From: a bacterium UBP2_UBA4780
Lineage (GTDB): Bacteria > Edwardsbacteria > AC1 > EtOH8
DNA length: 10,088 bases
Assembly (NCBI GenBank): GCA_002403115.1
Contig: DHHE01000095.1
Span: 1-10,088, forward strand
Reading direction: 5' to 3'
This document shows positions 5,724 to 10,088 of the stretch, piece after piece (position 1 is the first letter of the stretch; each line of letters begins with the position of its first letter). A program made the position numbers and the translations under genes. Under the pieces are notes generated by a model. That model ran no database searches and was not told the origin of the DNA. It saw only the letters and a list, made by a program, of their open reading frames with translations.

Positions 5724-6577
5724 TTCCCCCCGGCCCCCCGCTTGATGGCCGTGCTGGCCAGGTAGTTAAGGATCATGACCGCCACGAAAAGGACCACCCC
5801 GGTGGCGAACAGGGCCTGGCGGTGCATTCCGGTGGCGTAGCTCATCTCCAGTGCGATGTTGGCGGTCAAGGTGCGCACCGAGTCCAGGGGCCCCGAGGGC
5901 AGCTTGACCGCGTTGCCGGCCACCATGATCACCGCCATGGTCTCTCCCACCGCCCGGCCCATGGCCAGGATGACGCTGGCGGCGATGCCGGAGCGGGCCG
6001 CCACCAGGGTCACCATCCTGGTGGTCTGCCAGACGGTGGCCCCCAGGGCCAGCGAGCCCTCGCGGTAGGTCTGGGGCACCGCCAGCAGGGAGTCGATGGA
6101 GATGCTGATGACCGTGGGCAATATCATGATGCCCAGGATCACCGCCCCGGCCAGAACCGAGAGCCCGGGCCCGCCCCACTGGGCCCTGATGAGCGGGGCC
6201 AGCACCATCACCCCCATGAAGCCGTAGACTACCGACGGGATCCCGGCCAGGAGCTCGATGGTGGGCTTGACGACCCGCATCACCGGCCGCGGGCAGAACT
6301 CGGTGAGGAAAATCGCCCCGGCCACCCCCAGCGGCGCCCCGATCAGCATGGCTCCCAGGGTCACCCACAGCGAGGCCACTATCATGGGGAAGATGCCGAA
6401 CTTTCCCAGGTGCGGCTGCCAGTCTGAGGCCAGGAGGAACTTGCCCGGCCCGTAGCTGAATATGAACGGCAGGCCCTCGGCCATGATGAACAGGGCTATC
6501 AGCGCCAGGGCGGTGATGGCCGAGAAGGCGATGGCCAGGAATATCCGCTGGACCCCTTTTTCGCCGATGAGCTTCAT
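5720..6577 (-). CDS. pstC: PstC, phosphate ABC transporter permease (system B)
   Basis: A 285-residue membrane permease with a hydrophobic first span (about 11-33), then ASDWQPHLGKFGIFPMIVASLWVT (50-73), a PstC landmark. The coupling loop is SLALGATVWQTTRMVTLVAARSG (175-197), followed by AMGRAVGETMAV. Five further spans are visible, near 64-92, 109-130, 138-160, 195-221 and 253-278. It pairs with PstA. The ATG at 6577 matches the expected N-terminus, but I see no good Shine-Dalgarno just upstream (GTGAATAAAA), so initiation may be weak or depend on the structured region between pstS and this gene. That would fit the usual need for more PstS than permease. Confidence 0.95.
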   Translation of the reverse strand: MKLIGEKGVQRIFLAIAFSAITALALIALFIMAEGLPFIFSYGPGKFLLASDWQPHLGKFGIFPMIVASLWVTLGAMLIGAPLGVAGAIFLTEFCPRPVMRVVKPTIELLAGIPSVVYGFMGVMVLAPLIRAQWGGPGLSVLAGAVILGIMILPTVISISIDSLLAVPQTYREGSLALGATVWQTTRMVTLVAARSGIAASVILAMGRAVGETMAVIMVAGNAVKLPSGPLDSVRTLTANIALEMSYATGMHRQALFATGVVLFVAVMILNYLASTAIKRGAGGK

Positions 6578-6591
6578 TTTTATTCACTGAC

Positions 6592-6620
6592 CGTCATGCT
6601 GAGCGTGTCGAAGCATGACG
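6592..6620. repeat. REP-like palindrome between pstS and pstC
   Basis: A perfect 9-bp stem, CGTCATGCT at 6592-6600 and AGCATGACG at 6612-6620, with an 11-base loop gagcgtgtcga. The core (CATGCTGAGC...GTCGAAGCATG) resembles a dispersed intergenic palindrome I recall from many unrelated bacterial genomes. It lies 15 bases before the pstC start and could block 3' exonuclease so that pstS mRNA accumulates more than the rest of the operon. Confidence 0.65.
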
Positions 6621-6631
6621 CTGTTTCGTAT

Positions 6632-6665
6632 AGGTGTCACACTTTGACGGGCTCCGTGTGACCTA
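6632..6665 (-). other. Hairpin just after the pstS stop codon
   Basis: GTCACAC at 6636-6642 pairs with GTGTGAC at 6656-6662 around a 13-base loop. The stem can be extended by three more pairs (6632-6634 with 6663-6665) across a one-base bulge at 6635. The outer end is about five bases past the pstS stop. No T-run follows, so it is more likely an mRNA-processing or stabilising element than a terminator. Confidence 0.5.
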
Positions 6666-6669
6666 GAGG

Positions 6670-7458
6670 CTACCTGGCGGGCAGCAGGCCGTCGCTCTCG
6701 ATGGACTTCTGTCCCTCGGCCGAGAGCACGTAATCGATGAAGTCCGTTATCTCCTGGGATGGCTCCCCCTTGACCAGCAGGTAGATCGGCCGGATCAGGA
6801 CGTACTTCCCGGCGGCGATGGCCTCCAGGGTGCAGTCGTGTCCGTCCACCAGCACGGACTTGACCTTCTCGTTAACCAACCCGTGGGACAAGTATCCGAC
6901 GGCGTTGGCGTCCATGGCCACCGTCTCCCGGATGGTGCCGTTGGAGTCCTGGATCAGCGCGTCCCTGGTCAGGTCGACCTCGCCCAGGATCTCCTCGAAG
7001 GAGGAGCGGGTGCCGGATCCGGCCTCGCGCGAGACCACGGTGACGGGGGCGTCGGCCCCGCCCACCTGTTTCCAGTTCCGCAACTTTCCGTTGAAGATGT
7101 CCCTGACCTGGAGCATGGTCAGGTTCTGTACTTTGTTGGCCGGATTGACCACCACCACGATGCCGTCGCGGGCCACCACAGTGGCCGTCAGCACCCTGGC
7201 CTCCTCCGGCAGGCGCACCAGGTCCACCATGCCCACCTGGGCCGCCCCGGAAAGGGCCGACTGGATGCCGACGGCCGAGCCCCCTCCCTGGACGGTGATG
7301 TTGACCCCCGGATGGCTCTCCATGTAGTGCTCGGCCAGTTTTTCGGCGAACGGCATGAAGGCGGTGGACCCGGCCATGGTGAAGGCCGCCTTGCGCTGGC
7401 CGCAGCCTGAGGCCAAGACCGCCCAGATCGCCATGGAGGTTAGCAACAACCTCTTCAT
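6670..7458 (-). CDS. pstS: PstS, phosphate-binding lipoprotein (system B)
   Basis: A 262-residue periplasmic or surface solute-binding protein. The N-terminus MKRLLLTSMAIWAVLASGC is a lipoprotein signal with Cys19 as the likely lipid anchor, though the -3 residue is Ala where Leu is more usual. Phosphate-site motifs align with E. coli PstS: GSTAFMPFAE (30-39), QGGGSAVG with Ser61, VGMVD with Asp79 in the position of the Asp that recognises protonated phosphate, and SREAGSGTR (143-151) supplying Arg, Ser, Gly and Thr. The length is that of the short PstS form. The start ATG is preceded by AAAAAGGA. A promoter lies about 60 bases upstream, so this is the first gene of the system B operon; the next gene, pstC, is 92 bases away across two hairpins. 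Confidence 0.95.
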   Translation of the reverse strand: MKRLLLTSMAIWAVLASGCGQRKAAFTMAGSTAFMPFAEKLAEHYMESHPGVNITVQGGGSAVGIQSALSGAAQVGMVDLVRLPEEARVLTATVVARDGIVVVVNPANKVQNLTMLQVRDIFNGKLRNWKQVGGADAPVTVVSREAGSGTRSSFEEILGEVDLTRDALIQDSNGTIRETVAMDANAVGYLSHGLVNEKVKSVLVDGHDCTLEAIAAGKYVLIRPIYLLVKGEPSQEITDFIDYVLSAEGQKSIESDGLLPAR

Positions 7459-7476
7459 TTTTTCTTCCTTTTTCTG

Positions 7477-7507
7477 ATTGCCTGTTCTCGATTGACAGAT
7501 TGCCCTG
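7477..7507 (+). repeat. Three short direct repeats in the pstS leader
   Basis: ATTGCCTG (7477-7484), ATTGACAG (7491-7498) and ATTGCCCTG (7499-7507) are imperfect copies in the 5' untranslated region of pstS. On the minus strand the middle copy reads CTGTCAAT, close to a PhoB half-site (CTGTCAT), but these copies lie downstream of the -10 box, where an activator site would not normally be. They may be a repressor site or chance. Confidence 0.3.
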
Positions 7508-7516
7508 AGGTTTAGA

Positions 7517-7546
7517 ATTATATCAATATCCTTGCCCTCTATTCAA
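7517..7546 (-). promoter_or_regulatory. Probable promoter of pstS
   Basis: On the minus strand a perfect TATAAT (7522-7517) lies 18 bases after TTGAAT (7546-7541), a 4-of-6 match to the -35 consensus. The weak -35 would suit an activator-dependent Pho promoter, but I find no convincing pair of Pho-box repeats upstream. The region directly upstream is the T-run of the system A terminator, so the two operons are packed with no spare space. Confidence 0.7.
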
Positions 7547-7547
7547 T

Positions 7548-7574
7548 AGAAAACGCCGACAATTTGTCGGCGTT
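7548..7574 (-). terminator. Intrinsic terminator of Pst system A
   Basis: A perfect 10-bp inverted repeat, AACGCCGACA at 7552-7561 and TGTCGGCGTT at 7565-7574, has a 3-base loop and is followed on the minus strand by a TTTTC run. It begins 23 bases after the phoU stop. Confidence 0.85.
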
Positions 7575-7597
7575 GGCAGTCGACCGGATTCAGACCC

Positions 7598-8263
7598 CTA
7601 ACGACCGTCGGCGTGGTGCTTGATGACCTTGGCCTCGGCGATGTAGATGGTCTCCTCGCAGATGTTGGTGGCCAGGTCGGCCACTCTTTCGAGATTCCTG
7701 CTGACCAGTATCAGCTCCATGGCCCGGGTGATTATCTCCGGCTTCTCCATCATGTGGGTCAAAAGCTCCCGGAAGATCTGGTCCTTCAGGGCGTCCACCC
7801 GGTCGTCGCGGCGGCACACCCGGCGGGCCTTGTCCGGGTCGTTGGCCACGAAGGAGTCGATGCTGTCCCGGAGCATACCCACCGCCTCCTCCGACATCCT
7901 CGGGATGTCGATCAGCGGCTTGACCTCGGGCTGGGAGTTGAGCCGGAGGGCGCTCTGAGCGATGTTGACCCCGTGGTCGCCGATGCGTTCCAGGTCGTTG
8001 TTGATCTTGAGCACGCCTACCAGGAACCGCAGGTCCACCGCCGCCGGCTGGTGCCGGGCCATCAGGGATATGGTCTCCTCCTCTATCTCCATCTCCAACC
8101 GGTCGGCCTCCTTGTCCAGGGACAGGACCTGTTCGGCCATATCCTGGTTCCTGTTGCGGAGCGCCTCGATGGCCCGGTCCACGATGTCCTCCGCTTTGGC
8201 CGCCAGCAGCAGCAGCTTCTCCTTGAGCTCCAGCAGCTCGGTGTCGAAATGTCTCTGTTCCAT
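7598..8263 (-). CDS. phoU: PhoU, phosphate signalling protein (system A)
   Basis: A second PhoU, 221 residues from the chosen start, collinear with the paralogue at 2641-3306 and sharing MEQRHFD at the start, INNDLERIGDHGVNIAQ and SRNLER-ADLATNICEETIYIAEA in the two metal motifs, and a KHHA ending. Roles are as for PhoU proteins in general: cytoplasmic regulation of Pst and of the Pho two-component system. An upstream in-frame ATG at 8275 would add MKRG. Neither start has a well-spaced ribosome-binding site (AGAGGGG is almost directly before the inner ATG), so I used alignment with the paralogue. It is the last gene of system A, 28 bases after pstB. Confidence 0.93.
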   Translation of the reverse strand: MEQRHFDTELLELKEKLLLLAAKAEDIVDRAIEALRNRNQDMAEQVLSLDKEADRLEMEIEEETISLMARHQPAAVDLRFLVGVLKINNDLERIGDHGVNIAQSALRLNSQPEVKPLIDIPRMSEEAVGMLRDSIDSFVANDPDKARRVCRRDDRVDALKDQIFRELLTHMMEKPEIITRAMELILVSRNLERVADLATNICEETIYIAEAKVIKHHADGR

Positions 8264-8291
8264 TCCCCTCTTCATCTCTCACGTTTGCGGC

Positions 8292-9059
8292 TTACCCGAA
8301 CCGTCCGGTGATGTATTCCTCGGTCAGCTTGTCGGCCGGCGAGGTGAACATTTTGGTCGTCTTGTCGAACTCAACCAGCTTGCCCAGCATGACGAAGGCC
8401 GTCCGGTCGGAGACCCGGGCCGCCTGCTGCATGTTGTGGGTGACGATGACGATGGTGTACTTTTCCTTGAGCCGGAAAATGAGCTCCTCTATCTTGGCGG
8501 TGGCCAAGGGGTCCAGGGCCGAGGCCGGCTCGTCCATCAGCACCACCTCCGGCTCCACCGCCAGGGCACGGGCGATGCAGATCCGCTGCTGCTGGCCGCC
8601 GGAGAGCTCCATGGCCGAGCGGTGCAGCCGGTCCTTGACCTCCTCCCAGATGGCCGCCTCCTTGAGCGAGCGTTCCACCACCTCCTCTATGCGGGACTTC
8701 ATCTGCTGGTTCTCCCCCATCCGCACCCCGAAGGCCACGTTCTCGTAAATGGACTTGGGGAAGGGGTTGGGCCGCTGGAAGACCATGCCCACCTTGCGGC
8801 GCAGGGCCACCACGTCTATGTTCCGGGCGTAGATGTCCTCGCCGTCCAGGCTGATGGTCCCCTCCACCCGCACCTCGTCTATCAGGTCGTTCATCCGGTT
8901 GACGGCGCGCAGCAGGGTCGACTTGCCGCAGCCCGATGGCCCGATGATGGCCGTCACCTGCCGCTCCGGGATCTCCATGGTGATCCCCTCCAGCGCCTTG
9001 GTGAGGCCGTAGAAAAGCGAGAAGTTATCGATGGCCAGCCTGGTGCTTTGGTCGCTCAT
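8292..9059 (-). CDS. pstB: PstB, phosphate ABC transporter ATPase (system A, canonical)
   Basis: A 255-residue ABC ATPase with every expected motif: A-loop Tyr in LFYGLT, Walker A GPSGCGKST (40-48), Q-loop Q95 in VFQRPNPFP, LSGGQQQR (152-159), Walker B VVLMDEP (172-178), D-loop SALD and H208 in VTHNMQQAAR. It therefore serves as an internal standard for the two altered PstB proteins of system B. It starts one base after the pstA stop with GGGGGAG as the ribosome-binding site inside the end of pstA. Confidence 0.97.
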   Translation of the reverse strand: MSDQSTRLAIDNFSLFYGLTKALEGITMEIPERQVTAIIGPSGCGKSTLLRAVNRMNDLIDEVRVEGTISLDGEDIYARNIDVVALRRKVGMVFQRPNPFPKSIYENVAFGVRMGENQQMKSRIEEVVERSLKEAAIWEEVKDRLHRSAMELSGGQQQRICIARALAVEPEVVLMDEPASALDPLATAKIEELIFRLKEKYTIVIVTHNMQQAARVSDRTAFVMLGKLVEFDKTTKMFTSPADKLTEEYITGRFG

Positions 9060-9060
9060 G

Positions 9061-9972
9061 TTATCTCCCCCTGTGCAGGGCCTTGCGGGTTCGGGACCGG
9101 ATGACCACGGCCACCATGTTGAGGGCGATGGTCAGGCATAGAAGGACCAGGGTGGCCCCCATGGCTATCGGCGTGGTGGCTTCGATGTCCGGCGATTGGG
9201 TGGACATCACGAAGATGTGGTAGCCCAGGGTCATGAACTGGTCGGTGGGCGCCTTGGGCAGGTAGGGCAGGTAGTAGGCGGCCCCGGTGAACATGATGGG
9301 CGCCACCTCCCCCGCCCCCCGGGCGATGGTCAGCACCGTGCCGGTGAGTATCCCGGGCAGGGCTTGGGGCAGGACCACGTGCCTCACCGTCTGCCACTTG
9401 GTGGCCCCCAGGGCCAGGGCCCCGGCCCGCTCCGCCGGAGGCACCGCCCGCAGCGCCTCCTCTGTGGCCACGATGACCAGCGGCAGGTTCAACAGGGCCA
9501 GGGTCAGAGAGGCCCAGAGGATGCAGGGCTGCCCGAAGAGCATCTCCCGGCCCAGCGAGTGGTCCAGGCCCCGGCCCACGAACTGGATGAAGAAGCCCAG
9601 CCCGAACAGGCCGAAGACGATTGAGGGCACACCGGCAAGGTTGTTGACGGCGCTCCTCACCATCCGGGTCATCCAGTGGTCCGGCCGGGCGTACTCGTGG
9701 AGATGGATCGCGGTCATCACCCCCACCGGCACCACCGCCACCAGCATGATCAGCACCGAGAACACCATGCCGAAGATGGCCGGGAAGATGCCGCCGGCCG
9801 TCATCCCCTGGCGCGGCGGTTGGCTGATGAACTCCCAGGAGATGACCTTGTGCCCCCCGGCCACCACCGTGCCCAGGATCACCAGCAGGATGGCCATGAT
9901 CAGCAGTACGGCCGTGCCGGTCAGCCCGATCTTGAGCCTGTCCAGGCCTATTTTGAGACGACGGTTCTTCAC
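9061..9972 (-). CDS. pstA: PstA, phosphate ABC transporter permease (system A)
   Basis: A 303-residue membrane permease with six spans near 15-39, 60-90, 111-133, 146-171, 205-230 and 268-292. PstA landmarks are SWEFISQPPRQGMTAGGIFPAIFG (45-68) and the coupling loop ALALGATKWQTVRHVVLPQALPG (185-207), followed by ARGAGEVAPIMFTG. It is clearly more distant from the system B PstA than a recent duplicate would be, so the two systems look independently derived. The start codon is GTG at 9972-9970, one base after the stop of the preceding gene. The N-terminus carries RLKIGLD followed by RLKIGLT, a small tandem duplication written with different codons. The matching pstC and pstS are not in the window. 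Confidence 0.93.
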   Translation of the reverse strand: MKNRRLKIGLDRLKIGLTGTAVLLIMAILLVILGTVVAGGHKVISWEFISQPPRQGMTAGGIFPAIFGMVFSVLIMLVAVVPVGVMTAIHLHEYARPDHWMTRMVRSAVNNLAGVPSIVFGLFGLGFFIQFVGRGLDHSLGREMLFGQPCILWASLTLALLNLPLVIVATEEALRAVPPAERAGALALGATKWQTVRHVVLPQALPGILTGTVLTIARGAGEVAPIMFTGAAYYLPYLPKAPTDQFMTLGYHIFVMSTQSPDIEATTPIAMGATLVLLCLTIALNMVAVVIRSRTRKALHRGR

Positions 9973-9973
9973 C

Positions 9974-10088
9974 CTAATCCGCCCCGGCCTCAGCGATCCA
10001 CTCGGCTATCATCTCCCTCAGCCGGTCGCGGGCCGTCCGGAACCCGGCCAGCTGCTCCTTCCCTGTCCCCGGGGCGCCAGGATCATCC
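9974..10088 (-). CDS. C-terminal end of a probable LMW-phosphatase-type arsenate reductase (ArsC)
   Basis: Only the last 37 codons are visible, ending TAG at 9976-9974. They read DDPGAPGTGKEQLAGFRTARDRLREMIAEWIAEAGAD. The pattern DDPxxxxGxxEEQLxxFRxxRDxIxxxIxxW is the usual C-terminal helix region of arsenate reductases of the low-molecular-weight tyrosine-phosphatase fold. The catalytic CX5R loop would be at the N-terminus, outside the window, so the assignment rests on the tail alone. It abuts pstA with a one-base gap and is probably in the same operon. Arsenate enters cells through Pst, so a reductase here makes sense. An alternative is an LMW protein-tyrosine phosphatase. Confidence 0.6.
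   Translation of the reverse strand, partial: DDPGAPGTGKEQLAGFRTARDRLREMIAEWIAEAGAD

Noticed and set aside
6578..6669. Terminator between pstS and pstC
   Set aside because: Two hairpins exist, but neither is followed by a T-run, so I treat them as processing or stability elements.
7962..9104. 380-codon plus-strand reading frame
   Set aside because: Antisense shadow of phoU and the canonical pstB of system A; no recognisable domain.

Overview
The window is GC-rich bacterial DNA, and every gene I can support lies on the minus strand, so transcription runs from high to low coordinates. The content suggests an anaerobe: Fur-type regulation, a NifX/NifB-like cofactor-domain protein, a CGGC-domain protein and DUF5320 proteins, with lipoprotein PstS transport. 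I cannot assign a phylum from the sequence alone. There are no rRNA, tRNA, CRISPR or transposase genes.

Layout in transcription order. (1) 10088 to 7598: the 3' end of a gene whose C-terminus looks like an LMW-phosphatase-type arsenate reductase (ArsC), then pstA, pstB and phoU of a first phosphate-uptake cluster (system A), closed by an intrinsic terminator at 7552-7574. (2) 7546 to 2641: a promoter, then a second and separate Pst cluster (system B): pstS, pstC, pstA, two different consecutive pstB genes and a second phoU, closed by a strong terminator at 2591-2618. Two hairpins, one of them REP-like, lie between pstS and pstC. (3) 2574 to 1: a consensus sigma-70 promoter with an overlapping Fur/PerR-like operator, then a Fur-family regulator, a small zinc-ribbon protein, two DUF5320-type Gly-rich proteins, a CGGC-domain protein, a NifX-like protein and the start of trmO (tRNA m6t6A37 methyltransferase), cut by the window edge.

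How the genes work together: PstS captures phosphate outside the membrane, PstC and PstA form the membrane channel, PstB hydrolyses ATP, and PhoU links transport to signalling. System B is unusual because its two PstB proteins are degenerate in complementary places. PstB-a (4132-4884) lacks the Q-loop Gln, the H-loop His and the A-loop aromatic residue but keeps LSGGQ. PstB-b (3374-4135) keeps all of those but has LPLDQ instead of LSGGQ. In a head-to-tail heterodimer every defect falls in one of the two ATP sites and the other is fully canonical. This arrangement is known in heterodimeric ABC exporters but, as far as I know, not in Pst importers. It is the most interesting observation here.

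The third region looks like a metal- or redox-responsive operon of poorly characterised small Cys-rich and Gly-rich proteins under an autoregulated Fur-family repressor.
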